DNA of 64,000 bases, taken from contig CAMPDV010000017.1 in assembly GCA_946699065.1 (NCBI GenBank), forward strand, positions 62,001 through 126,000, read 5' to 3'. This document shows positions 26,101-37,726 of the stretch, piece by piece. Position 1 is the first letter of the stretch; each line of letters starts with the position of its first letter. The notes beneath the pieces are model-generated. The model was given only the letters and a program-made list of their open reading frames with translations. It had not been told where the DNA came from and ran no database searches. Origin of the DNA: Loxodes magnus (taxonomy: Eukaryota; Ciliophora; Karyorelictea; Loxodida; Loxodidae). The position numbers and the translations under genes were made by a program.

Positions 26101-29100
26101 TAGACAGAAAATGAAATACTAAATGATTTTATAGACTAAATGTTTATTTTCAATATATTTAATGAGGAATTGTAAGGAGGATCAACTAGAGAGGAACTAA
26201 TTAAAAAAATATAAAGTATGGAAGCAATTCAAAATCCATAAAATGTCTTTAGACCTCCTTTAAGTAATGATTCATAACTGTATCTTTCAAAACTTGCTGA
26301 AGAGATTAGAATTCGAATAGATAAGTGAATAAGCAAAAAAAAATACAGCAAATTAAAAAAAGATTTATTCTTACTGGATTAGCTTCATGTAATTGGAATG
26401 TAATAGATTGTAAGTCTTCATGATAGCAAGATTAAGGAAATTAAATAAAAAATAGGAGAAAATATAACTAGCTTCTCTGAATATCTTCAAAGCAAGCAAT
26501 ATTTTAAAGCAAAAAAATGTTTATGCATGTTTGATTAACTTTTCTAAGCATAAATATCTTAATTATAAGATTCTCTTGATCAAAATTATAAAAAAATAGA
26601 AGATAAGATTAATTAAGATCTTTAGTCATAATAAAATATTATCGCAAGATATATTCAATAGGAAAATTTCTAGAACGCTAACTCTTCCTTATAAACACTT
26701 CATCATTTTAATCAAATTTTTTCAGATCTCAAAAAAGACTTAAATGCAATCGTAGAAAAGACAGTCTAAGAATTAAAAAATGAGTTACTAAAAACGATTG
26801 AAAAATGAAAAGTTGAGTAAGAATCTAGTAAAGTAGTAAAAAATTTAATGAATCTACAATAAATAGACAAAATTAGTTTCCTTTCTTATAAAGAGCAAGA
26901 ATTCTAAGCAATATCTTCTATAGTTTAATAGTTTAGAAATAACTAATAAATATTTTAAATAATAAAAATCCTTAAAAATTAAAATTAGCATGCTTTTATA
27001 CAAAACCATTTTCAAATTCCTGTTCCTTTGTTTTGCTGGCAGAAAATAACTATTTCCACATTAGTTACTTAATTCGAAGATATCGTTAATGCTAATTTTT
27101 AAGAAGTAATTGCTTCTTATTAGAATGAATAATTTATCTAAGCAGATGAAAAAATTAAATCTTGCGAAATGTTAAAAGTCTTATATGATGAGGAAAGCTA
27201 CTTAGGATTTAGAATATAGGAGATGCTAATAAGTAAGAATTCTTATATTTAAAAATAAAACGAAAAATGAAGACTTAATTTTTAATAATTTTCAGAACTA
27301 TTGAGATAAAATACTTTCTCATAAGAAGAAAATGCATAAAAAAATAAAATTAAGATGTATCAGCAATACCTTGCGAAGCTTAAAAAGCATCTTTAAGAAT
27401 GGACCAACTAAAAAGAAAAAGATTGACTTGCTAAAAATACTGAATTCTTAAAAATTTTATAAAATGTGCTTGCTAGGATTTAAGATTATGGTGACCAATT
27501 AGCCAAAAAATAAAAATTTGAATATATGTAATAATTCATTTAGACTTTAGATGAATTTTAGTCTAATACCTGGTGTTCGTAAAATACTGATATTTAAAGA
27601 ATAGTTTAGAAGCTCAAAACTGAAATTATATAATAATTTTAAAAGTTCTCTGAGAATATTAATGATCAAGTGCAAAATTGTATCTAATTACTAGAAAGCG
27701 AATAATTTCTAAATGCTTAAACCTCTTTTGAAATCATAATAAATATTCGAAAATCCTAAAATGGATAAATTTAATAGAGTATTGATAATAGCTTATAAAC
27801 TATTTATTAAATGATTACATAAAAACTGACCAATTTTTGCAATAAATTGAATTAAGGATTATAAAACAAGATATATAATGAAGAAAATTGATTTTAATGT
27901 ATACAGTCATATTATAGCTTCAAGGATTTAATCTAGTAATTCAAAAATTATAAACAAAATATTGGAAACTTTGATTAAATTTAGAGATAAGTAAAGGGCT
28001 ATTTTACATAAATATTAAAAGGATTGTAAGAAAAAGCAAGATCCTTTTAGTATGCTTTGTTTGAATTTTAATAAAATTGAAAGAATTCAAAAAGCTTATA
28101 AGAGAAATAATTTAGATAAGCTTCAGATAATCTATAAAAATTATTGTCATTAAATAAAAATTTAGAACAAGTATAAGAACTAGCTTCAGAAAATGCCTAA
28201 ATAAATAACTGAATTAAGGAATATTTAAATGATATTAAGGAAAGAATTCTAAACTTAATAAAATGATTAGAGATAGCATTGGAGAAGAATGATTCATAAA
28301 GAATTATATTCTGCTATTAGTAACTTACCTTTTCATCTAAGAACTTTTCCTAACATGGAGTAATTAATGAAGCTAGCGATTTTACATAATAAATATAATA
28401 TAAAATAGAATCAATTGCAAAAGAAGCAGAAAAGCAAGTGACTAAATATATTGAATAGAAGATTAAGATTTTATTTTTAACTTTGAAGAAAAATTGAATT
28501 CTCTCAAGCTTATAAGTGAATCTAGTTACTTAGATTAGATTATAGATTTCAAAAAAATGGAAAGATAATTTATTAAACATTTTCTAAGCTAGTTTAAAAA
28601 CTATTTGAGTAATCTTTAGTAGTAAGAATTTAAAAGTTAGTCTTAAATATATAAATTGTGCTGCATCAGATTAATAAAAGTAAAAGTTTTGTGATATCTA
28701 ATGTCACATTTATAAGGATTTCCTACTGAATAAGAATAAAATAAAATTAAACAAATCTTAGAGCTCCATTGTAATGCTGCTATTTAAAAAGAAAAGAAAA
28801 CTTAGGAAGCTGATAAGAAAAGCTTATTCTTCTATTAATTAGGAATTCAAATTAAAGAATTATAGTCAAACTTTTAAAGTATTTAACGTTATGCGAATGA
28901 GCTAATTGCTGAATTCCCTTAATTTAAATAAATTTCCAATAAAATATTTTTAGAAAAAGCTGATAGAGTATTTAGTTTCAACGATACACTTAGAGCAATT
29001 CAAAGTTTTAAATAAATTATAAAATATAACATTAACGAAGAAAGTTTGAATCAGGCTTTAGAGGATTATTAATAAGAATATTAAGATAATATTAATACCG

Positions 29101-31106
29101 CTATTAAAAACGATATTGAATCAGATATAGCTATAAAGAGAATAGTAAATAGGGCAAATGAAATAAAGAATTAAATTATAGAATTCTTTCCATTAAACAA
29201 ACTACAGGATTCAAAAAAACAAGTAGCATAGTTATTAGGGTGCATTTTATCATTGTATGCTATAATTAATACTGGTACACAAAAAGTGCCCAACTAAGAT
29301 TATTCCTTTGTTTAACCTTAAGTTATATAAATAATAACTATTTTTAAATTAATTGGATTTGATAGTTAAGATTCAATACAAAATCATTTAATCTAAGTTG
29401 GCACAGGAGAAGGAAAATCTTTAATTTTAGGAGGTTTAGCTGCTTTGCTTTCTTTTCTTGATTATAAAGTCACTGTATCATGTTTCAATTCTTATTTAAG
29501 TGAGAGAGATTAAGAACTTTTTAAACCTATTTTATAAAGTATATAAATTGACTAAAAGGTAAATTATTCAAATTTTAATACATTGTAGGATTAACTCATG
29601 AATCTATAAAACGGAAATTTGAGAGACTTTGCATAATGCCTTATAAAAGATGAAAATATATAAAGTTAAATAAAGGAAGTTGAAAAGGATAAAAATATTT
29701 TATTAATAGATGAAGTAGATGTTTTCTTTGGAAAAAATTTTTATGGATCTACATAAGGTATGTGTACTAATATAAGCGACAAAAATATTTTCAGCTTTAT
29801 AACCTTAATATGAGATAGTTCAAAATATTATAAAAAATAATGCAACTAATTGCTAAATTTATAATAAGCAGAGGAAAAAGTAGTTATAATAGCTACGTAA
29901 TCAAAGTAATATTAAAATATAATAGAAAAATATAAGTTATAATTGATTATGAATTAAATTACTATGTAAATGGTTAATCACGCTTTTAAATTATTAAATG
30001 GCTAGCATTAATATACATTTTGTAGATCTTAAAAGAAAGTAGGTTATGAATCATCAGATGGTAATATAAATTATATAACTATATATGGATATTACACAAC
30101 TTTCGCATACTTTTTGGAGTATGAAAAGTATGCATATGATAAATAAGAATTAGAAAATTAAATAGGAATTTAAATTTCATGTGGTAGAATATCATATGCT
30201 GAAATGCCATAGTTTTTTTCTTACATATTTGGAGTTAGTGGAACATTAGAAACTTTAAGTGAAACTGAAAAAGCAATTATGGCATAGTATAACTTGAAAA
30301 GATAATCTATTGCTCCTTCTATATTTGAGAAAAAGTAAATTTTTCGTTCAAATGAATAATAAAAGGGGAATACAAAAGGGATGATTGTTAATAAAATGAA
30401 TATATTTGATAGTTCTGAGGCATAATTGGAGGAGATTAAAAAATAAGCAATAAAAACAATTTCTCAAAACGGAGCTGTAATTATTGTTTTTGAATCACGC
30501 TAAAGTCTAAAAAATTTCAAAAAGAATGTAGATATAATGAGTGATTTTAAATCAGTATGCCCTTGAATTAATATATTAAATGAAAAAACAGAAAAAGACA
30601 AAAGAAATATTATTATAAAATAAGCGGCCATTCATTAGCAAATAACTTTAATCACACGTGTATTTGGAAGAGGCTCTGATTTTATTTGTCATGATCCAGT
30701 TGTTAAAGATGCAGGTGGAGTTCATATTATATAGACATTTTTCTGCGATAGTGAAACTGAAGAAATTTAAATAAAAGGAAGAACCGGAAGATTAGATGAC
30801 CCAGGAGAATATAGTTAATTTTTGTGATGGAATGATTTGTAAAACATTGGAATCTAAAGTAAACCAGAACAATAATAATATGAATATTTACATATATTTG
30901 ACTTTGATATTGAAAAATATTTGAAAGAAATGAGGAAGTAAACTTGCTAAGATTCTTTATAAGAAAGACTACTAAAAGTTTGAGAAGCAAAGAAACTACA
31001 TGATAAAACATTAGAATTTGGAAAACGTGCAAGAGAAAATTCACATTAGTCAAGATAGAAAGCTATGAAAATTTTAATGGAATTCCAAGATTTCAATTAA
31101 CGTTAA
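23144..31106 (+). CDS. Giant GTPase-SecA fusion protein, copy 1 (one frameshift)
   Basis: About 2,600 codons. Firmly coding from about 24,530 by conservation with copy 2; the ATG at 23,144 and a 17-nt intron at 24,509-24,525 are tentative. Order: helical N-terminus; P-loop GTPase with GNTGAGKST at 25,588 followed by a DCPGF switch (G3) about 70 residues on; a long Gln/Lys-rich coiled middle (26,300-29,200); then a SecA-type motor with GTGEGKSL at 29,400, LIDEVDVFFG, GVSGTLE, FGRGSDF and KGRTGRLDDPGEY. These match SecA motifs I, II, III, V and VI. In bacteria SecA drives protein export; here, fused to a GTPase in a eukaryote, the role is unknown. Conserved Trp residues are TGA at sites shared with copy 2. 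One base is missing at about 28,459 relative to copy 2 and shifts the frame once. Similarity stops at tandem TAA codons (31,098-31,109), suggesting that TAA ends translation there. It may be a recent pseudogene or an assembly error in a live gene. Confidence 0.8.
24509..24525 (+). other. Candidate 17-nt intron in GTPase-SecA copy 1
   Basis: GTAAAAATAAAAGCAAG lies between codons. Its removal joins the frame used from 23,144 to the frame that is conserved downstream. It has GT and AG ends and a size typical of the shortest ciliate introns. The upstream frame is only weakly supported. Confidence 0.35.
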
Positions 31107-31331
31107 ATTTAAATACTTTTCTTTAAAAAATTAAAAAAATCCTTAAAATTAAAATAATTTTTATTTTCCTTAATATAGAAAGCTCAATTCTTTATTAATT
31201 TCTTAAATAATTTTTCTTTAGGTTTTAAATTGATATTATTTTCCTATAACCTAGAAATTTAATTTATTTATTTTAATTATTTGATTTGAAAGTAAAATTC
31301 GTTATAAAGTATGCTTAAGATACTATAATTA

Positions 31332-31403
31332 GAAATAAATAAATAATAAATAAATAAATTTGATTATAGAGCGCGTAGCACTCTCGTTGGTGCGCAGCTC
31401 TTT
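31332..31403 (-). mobile_element. Retroelement 3' tail (hairpin plus TTTA run)
   Basis: Minus-strand sequence AGAGCTGCGCACCAACGAGA leads into CTATAATCAAATT and a (TTTA)n-like run. The core can form a hairpin (AGAGC with GCTCT). The same tail recurs at 35,421, 38,277, 45,757 and 60,754. It lies about 225 bp after the last conserved codon of GTPase-SecA copy 1. The element body to its right is unclear. Confidence 0.7.
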
Positions 31404-31409
31404 AAAAAA

Positions 31410-31526
31410 AATGTTTCATACTGACAAGAATGTTTCTTACTGATAAAATTATCAGATACTGATAAACCTTGTTCAATACTGTATAATTATTCAGTACTGA
31501 TAAAAATGTTCAATACTGATATAATT
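31410..31526. repeat. Degenerate ~20-bp tandem repeat (TACTGATAA core), about 6 units
   Basis: Units such as ATGTTTCTTACTGATAAAAT recur with substitutions every 17-22 bp. They may be a decayed microsatellite or protein-binding sites within the element whose tail lies at 31,332. Confidence 0.6.
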
Positions 31527-31556
31527 TTAGAATATTCGTAATCTTTAATATTTGTT

Positions 31557-31823
31557 GGAGGTCCAAGGACATGGCAGGATTGTGTCTCATTGCATCACCA
31601 AAGCAGAGGACGACATGTGTCAATTATGGGTACTTAAATTCCCCACCTCTGATGAAGCTCGCAATATTATTTCTTTTTCGTTCTAGAATTAAAAATAAAC
31701 GAAACCAAGTCAAGCCAACGTCGAAGGTCTAAGAATCTTATGTCTCGAGGCCTAACCAAAGCAGAGGAAGACATAAAGTCGATTATGGGTACTTAACTTC
31801 CCCAACCTCTGATGAAGATGACC
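31557..31823. ncRNA. Duplicated ~100-bp structured motif of unknown function
   Basis: Two diverged copies, 31,557-31,661 and 31,724-31,823. Both keep CCAAAGCAGAGGA, then ATTATGGGTACTTAA, then CCTCTGATGAAG. CAGAGG can pair with CCTCTG; inside it TGGG can pair with CCCA, and a short GACA/TGTC or GAC/GTC helix also survives in both copies although its loop changed. This is more GC-rich than its surroundings. It could be a structured RNA or part of a retroelement body. I do not recognise it as tRNA, 5S, snRNA or SRP RNA. Confidence 0.4.
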
Positions 31824-31829
31824 TTGTTG

Positions 31830-32362
31830 CTCACCTTCGAACAACTATGGCGGTTTAAAAGAATATATAATAAAATAATTTAATTAATTAGAAATGTTTA
31901 AATTGAAGATGAATTAGTATATCTTCTTCATTGAATTTATTAAAGGATTTTAAAGCTTGAAGTGTGAAAACTTGAAAATAGCTAAATAACTAGAAGATAT
32001 ATTTATAAAATTCTTAAAATATGATTTTTAAACAAATATCCAAACAAATTCTTTATAACATTTAACTTTAAATAGGAAACAAGTAAAATTATTATTTTAA
32101 GAAATTCTTAGATAAGGAAAATTTTAAATATCTTATTGTAACTTTACCATATACTAACTCAAAAATACAATAAAATGTGATTTTTATGAATATCTGAATT
32201 TAAACGAGTTCATCAAATACTTTTTTAGGAAAAATTTTATCTTTAATAAAATAGAAAATATTTAAAAAAGAAAGAAAAATAACTTTCTTACATATGCTCA
32301 ATAAAATAACTATTCTGTACTGTATTTTTATGATTTTTTTAAGATACTTATGATTAAGCATT
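31830..32362. other. AT-rich stretch, nothing recognised
   Basis: No motif or repeat that I can support between the duplicated structured motif and the SINE-like repeat. Confidence 0.3.
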
Positions 32363-32742
32363 ATCTTTCAATATTAATTTTTAATATTAAGAAAATTTTC
32401 TCATGTTTCTTGTTAAAATTCTAGAGGTCCGATGAGCCATGTCAGCTTCTCCAAATGGGGAATCTTCTTATTAAAATTTATTCTTAAATATTGAGTCAAA
32501 TACTTCAGTCTTCTTGAATAAGGTCCAAATAAGAGATAGTTATTAAGTCGATAATTAGAAGACCCATCAGTCAAACTTTCATTCTGCTAGAGAGAACCCT
32601 CGGGGTAAGATAGGTATGTCTTAATGGAGCTTATCCACCCTTCCCCGTGGTGGCATCTAGTGCGAGATTACTCGCAATGCAGTATACACTACACCAGATT
32701 ACCTATTAGTTTGGCTGACGCGGCCGACATCCATTTTATATA
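32363..32742 (-). mobile_element. GC-rich SINE-like repeat, copy A (tail missing)
   Basis: Closely matches copies at 45,380-45,830 (plus) and 60,754-61,192 (minus). Element orientation is minus: it starts near 32,742 with TATAAAATGGATGTCGGCC and ends near 32,365, where similarity to the others stops just before the shared hairpin tail. The body holds conserved hairpins, for example TGCGAG/CTCGCA and ACCC/GGGT. Substitutions between copies change amino acids in the longest frame, so it is probably not coding. Confidence 0.75.
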
Positions 32743-33390
32743 TTATATAATAAGATTGTATTTGAAAAGGATCTAGATTAAGAAAATATAATAAAAATAG
32801 AAAGTAGTAAACAGAATAAAAGATAAAAAGATAAGAATAGAAAAATTCTAAGAAATAGTTAATATAGGTACGAAATTTTAAATAATTTTTTTTAATTTTA
32901 TTTAATCGGATTTATTTGAAATATGTCTTAAGAAATTTAGATAAATAGAAGCTTTTATTTTACTATTTTTCAATCCTTCTATCTATTAATTTAATAAGGA
33001 AAATAATGAGTAGATAAATAAATACACGATAATATTGCATTTGTTATTATAAAAATTAAATTTAAAATTCTGATCTTCATTTACTAAAATTTTGTAAATT
33101 TAAAGATTATGAGAAAAGCAAATTTTTTATGTTTTTAAAAATGTAGCACTGAAATATTTATAATATCAAAATGATTAATCTTTTCTTTTAGATTAAATAT
33201 TTAATTTATTTTTTTAATTATCTTAAAGTATTATAATCTTATACTTTTTTTAGTTAAAACTCTAAATTGCGATAATAAATAAAGTATTCTTCAATTTTTT
33301 TCTTTTCTTAAATATATCTTTTTTTTGAATAAACACATAATGATCATTGTACTAGAAACCATTGAGTCCAACGAATTCAATTTATTATTA
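32743..33390. other. AT-rich stretch, nothing recognised
   Basis: No motif, repeat or coding signal that I can support. Confidence 0.3.
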
Positions 33391-34260
33391 TATTTTAAAT
33401 TCATATAGATTAAAATTCTCATTTATGCTTGCTCTTATTATAAAATCTAAGCTCTTCTTAAGGAGGAGGAGAAACTTAAGAAGATAATGTCCAAAATAAA
33501 GGGGCCAGGTTATAAAAACCTCTATAAGCGTGGTACTCTCCTGATCCACCACCTGAAAAGAGAAAATAACGATAGATGGAAGACACTGATGCTCCGCCAA
33601 TGAAATTAAAAAAACCCACTGATTTAATAACCAGGAATAAGCCTCTTTAATGCCACAAAAAATTGTAATAGTTTGGACGAGAAATCTATAAAAATTATTT
33701 ATCTAATTTAGATGCAAAACCAAATATGAACACCGATAATATGAGTTAGAATATTGGAAGAAGATAAAATTATTTTTTAAAAAAGTTGAGAACTGTATTG
33801 AAAATGTTGAATCTCATAACTGTAGCGGAAAATTTAGAAAATTAATTGGACAAAAAATAGTTAAAGAAATAATTTACATACCGAAAATTGACATCTGAAT
33901 TTTTAAAGAAAGAAATTAAGAAAATTAGGTGAGGACAGATATAATAAATGCAGAAATTGAAATAAAACTGGAATAAATCTGATAAGAAATCTAATAGAGT
34001 GACTGGGTTCCAATGGAAATTAAGAAAAAAACAAACTAATTAAATCAAAAAAAATCAGAAAAATATATACAATATTTGCAAAGATGCCAGTACCTATGAC
34101 GAAAATGTCTTTAGCAAGAGAAAATAAGAAGAACAATCTGAAGATCGTTCTGACGTAAGACAGAAGTATTTCTTTCCATTGAGCGATGAGAATAATTGAC
34201 AAAGAAAATAAGAAAAACTGGATGGAAATTTATTTACTATTAGAGAAAGAAGATTTTACA
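33391..34260 (+). pseudogene. Retroelement ORF1-type zinc-knuckle protein, degenerate
   Basis: Plus-strand frame with a proline-rich start (about 33,530-33,600), a Lys/Gln-rich helical middle, the landmark VPMEI at about 34,008, then a broken zinc knuckle at about 34,075-34,120. There CQYLWRKC survives, with Trp as TGA, but the first Cys and the His are lost and the frame slips by one base. The intact ORF1 at 40,622 has VPMELEE then CFICGRINHLWRKC in the same order, so this is a decayed member of the same family. Such ORF1 proteins bind retrotransposon RNA. No endonuclease or RT follows it. Confidence 0.5.
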
Positions 34261-34434
34261 AATTTTAAAATCTTTTGATACTTCTAACCAAAAAGTTAAC
34301 TTTATTTGAACTTAATTAATTAAGTAAAAACTTTTAACTATTTAATTAGGATTTGGAAATAATTTTTAATTAATAATAAAATTTAATAAATTTTATCTAT
34401 CCTTTTTTACAGTTATTTTGATATAGAATATAAA

Positions 34435-35250
34435 ATGGCACCTAAGAAATAATCCTCTCTTGGTTCTTTCGTAAAAAAACAAGAATAATAATCTAACATA
34501 AATGAATAAGAGCATCAATAATATTAAGAAATAGAATCTAAGGAAGCTTGCATAATCTATGTAACAACGAATTACTAATATATAATTCAAATTAAAATAA
34601 CAAAGATAAAGGATAGGAAAACTATAAAAAATGTACGAAGAATTGATTTAATCACTAGATCATTAATTTCCATCATTGGAAGAAGAAATCGATAAATTCG
34701 AATTGTAGATAGAAATTAAATTGGAATAAATTGATAATAAATTTAATGAAATTCCTCAACATTTTTAATTCCAATTTTCTAAACTTTAATAAGAAATAAA
34801 ATAACTTTAGGAAAAATAAGAATAATAACAAGTATAATCAAGTATTCCAATGGAAATCGAAGCAGAATATTAATAATAAGAGACAAATAAATATATTCCT
34901 ATCGTAGAAAGATCCGGTGCTACATATGCCAGAAGAATCACTGCTGAAGAAAACGCTGAAAGAAGGCAGAGCTTGATAGAATTAATAAGAAGCAAATATT
35001 AGAAGAACTCTTTTGCTTCTGACTAATAAGGACAAGACAAATTTACAGAAAGAAATTCTACAACTCAAGATTCAACGAGGAGAATAGCAACTAAAGAAGA
35101 AACTAAACGGAAAATTATTTTTTTAGGGGGAGACAAGGAAGTCAGACTAATGAATTCCTACGACATCCTTTAGCTTAGGAGAAAGAAGGAACAAATAGAA
35201 GTTAACTGTGGATCTCTTCTCTAAGACTATAAACTTAATTTTTCTCTTTT
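34435..35250 (+). pseudogene. ORF1-like protein, two frames, no zinc knuckle seen
   Basis: ATG 34,435 opens about 50 codons starting MAPKKQSSLGSFVKK. A second frame opens at ATG 34,631 and runs about 200 codons through Gln/Glu-rich helical sequence, the landmark SIPMEIEAE (about 34,845) and a basic region ending near 35,250. The PME landmark and overall layout resemble the ORF1 family at 33.4, 36.4 and 40.6 kb, but I see no CCHC knuckle. The first segment may be joined to the second by an intron, or it may be a separate fragment. Confidence 0.4.
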
Positions 35251-35420
35251 TTTCTAAATTAAATTATATTTTAATGATCATTTATAAAAGAATTTAGGAA
35301 TTTTTTATAAATCTATTTCATAAAATTACTTTAATTTAAAATAATGTTTTGCTTTTACAGAATTTTACAGCCTTCAATCATATCTGTGAGATGTATTTAT
35401 ATATTTTAAACTAAAATTTT

Positions 35421-35475
35421 TATAAATAAATTTGATTATAGTCGTAGCACCTCGTTGGTACACAGCTCTTCACAA
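35421..35475 (-). mobile_element. Shared retroelement 3' tail of the minus-strand ORF1 unit
   Basis: Minus-strand AGAGCTGTGTACCAACGAGG, then TATAATCAAATTTATTTATA. This is a diverged copy of the tail at 31,332 and 38,277. It lies downstream of the minus-strand ORF1 at 37,215-36,420, so the two probably form one element of about 1.8 kb (35,421-37,230). The 900 bp between them is AT-rich with no other feature. Confidence 0.6.
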
Positions 35476-36419
35476 TAATAATAAAATTGAATTAAAGTAG
35501 CTCTATCATTATTTTCCGATAGGAATATATTTTATTAAAGGTTTTTATTCTTTTTTATCAATTCATTTTGCATTTATGGATGTTTTTGTTTACATATTTT
35601 CGAGTTTTAAATTTATCTTGCTATTTTTCTGTCTGCAAAATTCTTCACAAAATTTGTTGTAAGTACGTGCTTATAGTTAATTCCTATTTTAGTTTTGATT
35701 TTTTTGATTTTAGAATTTCCATAAAGTTTAATAATTAATAAGTTCTCTGATAAAGATCCTTAATAGCTTTTGTTAATTCTTAATTCTCTATCTAAAGAAG
35801 ATAGAGATCATTGGCTACATCCTACTAAATGTTATTAAATTTTATTGATGAAGTTAGTTATTTCTTAGATGCCATTTTTTAATTATAAAAATTAAAAAGA
35901 ACTATTAAATTAGAACCTTCATTAGGAATGTTAGTTCACTTTTGAGAACTTTATTCATAAAATAATATTTTTTATAAATAATAAAATTTGTATTTTTAAA
36001 TTTACAACTTTGAACAGTTATATTAATCATTAAATATTTATAATTCATATCAAATTTTAAAATAATTATAAGCATCTTCTAATTTTCTTTTATTGTACAT
36101 TAAGATGTTAATCTTGAAAATACTTGAAAATATTAAAGTGAAGATTATTAGGTGAAAATTCAAGAAAAATGATTAAAAATAATTTGATTATAAACTAAAC
36201 CAACTTAAGAATCATAATAAAGTTATAATTATTACATTTAAAACTTTTTTGTCTTTTATAAGTTAAATAATTTTGTAATTCTTAAATTAAATATTATTGT
36301 AAAATTCTTTTAAATCATTTTCAATTATAACTGTAAAAGTTTAAAATTTAAAGTTAAAATTTAATTAATTTATTATTATTAAAATTTTCTTTGTATCCAA
36401 CAGATCAATATTTAATAAA

Positions 36420-37215
36420 AATCTTGTAGTTTGATTCTAGTTTTTTACGTGCTCTAGACTTGAGATTCTTGTCATATTGTATTTCCATCTTAAAATTTCT
36501 AGCTCTGATTCTAAATCCATTTTCAAGCTGTGAACAACTTCATTCTCTACGCATAAGGTCTTATTTTTCCTTCTCGTTATTTGTTATTAAAGTTGTTTCT
36601 GTCATGATTTTTCCTTGACTTTACAAAATTCTGCACAGTTCCTCCACAGAAGATATTTACTTTTGCAATAAAAGCATAGTTTCTAAATCTTAATCATTTT
36701 TGCTTCTTTCTTTATTTCTTGAGGAGTCTTTTCAATCTCCATTTTTCATTCTGTTCTAGTTAAATATGTGTCTTCTTACTCTGTAAAATATTTTCAATCT
36801 AAGAATTCTAAGCTTGTATTCTCGCCACTTGGGAGTTCATTTAACTGAATTTCTCTCATTAGTAATTCCAAAGAGCATCGATCTCTCTCTTAATCGGCCA
36901 TTCTAAGGTAAAAGGTATCTGCAAGTCTGTGTTGAATCTTTTCTGTCAGCTTCATATTCTCATTTCCGAGCTTCCTGGCATCTCTTGGAGGTTCATAATA
37001 CTTTGATAAACTATGCCATAATCATCTGACCAGAGGGATTGAACTTTTTAATCTCTTGATGCAAATCGGACTTCATTTACTTTCTGGGCTTTTCTTCCGA
37101 TGTTGGCGTTAGTGTATGTGCGATTTTCTGAAGCTTTTTCTGCTCCTCCTATTTTCGTTGCATGCCAATTTACTATTTCTTAGGAGCTAAAAATTCCTTT
37201 TTGAATCCTTACATT
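36420..37215 (-). pseudogene. Retroelement ORF1 zinc-knuckle protein, minus strand, degenerate
   Basis: Minus-strand frames give a Lys/Gln-rich N-terminal part containing FNPSG, a helical middle with RKLGNENMKLTEKI, then MEIEKTPQEIKKE and a knuckle reading CFYCKSKYLLWRNC near 36,640. Compared with CFICGRINHLWRKC at 41,290 the spacing is kept but the His is Leu. At least one frameshift lies in the N-terminal half (near 37,010). Downstream is the shared hairpin/TTTA tail at 35,421, and no RT is present. It therefore looks like an ORF1-only element that has decayed. Confidence 0.55.
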
Positions 37216-37726
37216 TTTTTCAGAATTCAATTAAAATTTAATTAAGTATTAAAAGTTAAATTTTATTTTGTGAATATTAAAATTTATTTTTACAATAAAA
37301 ATGATTTATCCAAGCTTTTATAAAAAGTAAAATAGATTTTTATCGAAAATTATTTAAATTGCGTTTGAATTTTTATTTAATTTCTAATTTTTATAAACAG
37401 ATAATTATTTTTATATATTTAAATTAAAAAAATGCTATTATTAATAAGAGATATTTAATAATATAATTATTATTTTTTATTAAATTCCTTTTTTTTAGAA
37501 AAATTATTTGCTTTTTCTTTATATTTTTATTATCTCGAATTTAGCTAGTTTAAAATTACAAATGTTTGCTTTAAAAAATAATTTTAAGATATTAAGACTT
37601 TAAGGTTGTATAAATTTCAGCTAAATTAATTTTCTTTTAATTGAAATCTTTAATTTAAATTAAACCTTGTTTATTTAAAATTTTTATTTTATCATATAAA
37701 AAAAATTTTAATATATATTTTTTTTA

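Noticed and set aside
30727-31053. Minus-strand 108-codon ORF at the end of GTPase-SecA copy 1
   Set aside because: Antisense to the conserved KGRTGR motif region; a compositional shadow.
25588-31106. Bacterial contamination as the source of the SecA motifs
   Set aside because: TAA, TAG and TGA sit inside the frame throughout, composition equals the surroundings, and ciliate-type retroelements lie on both sides.
31650-31825. Hammerhead ribozyme or C/D snoRNA (CTGATGA in both copies)
   Set aside because: I found no matching GAAA core with stem II, and no properly placed D box and terminal stem.
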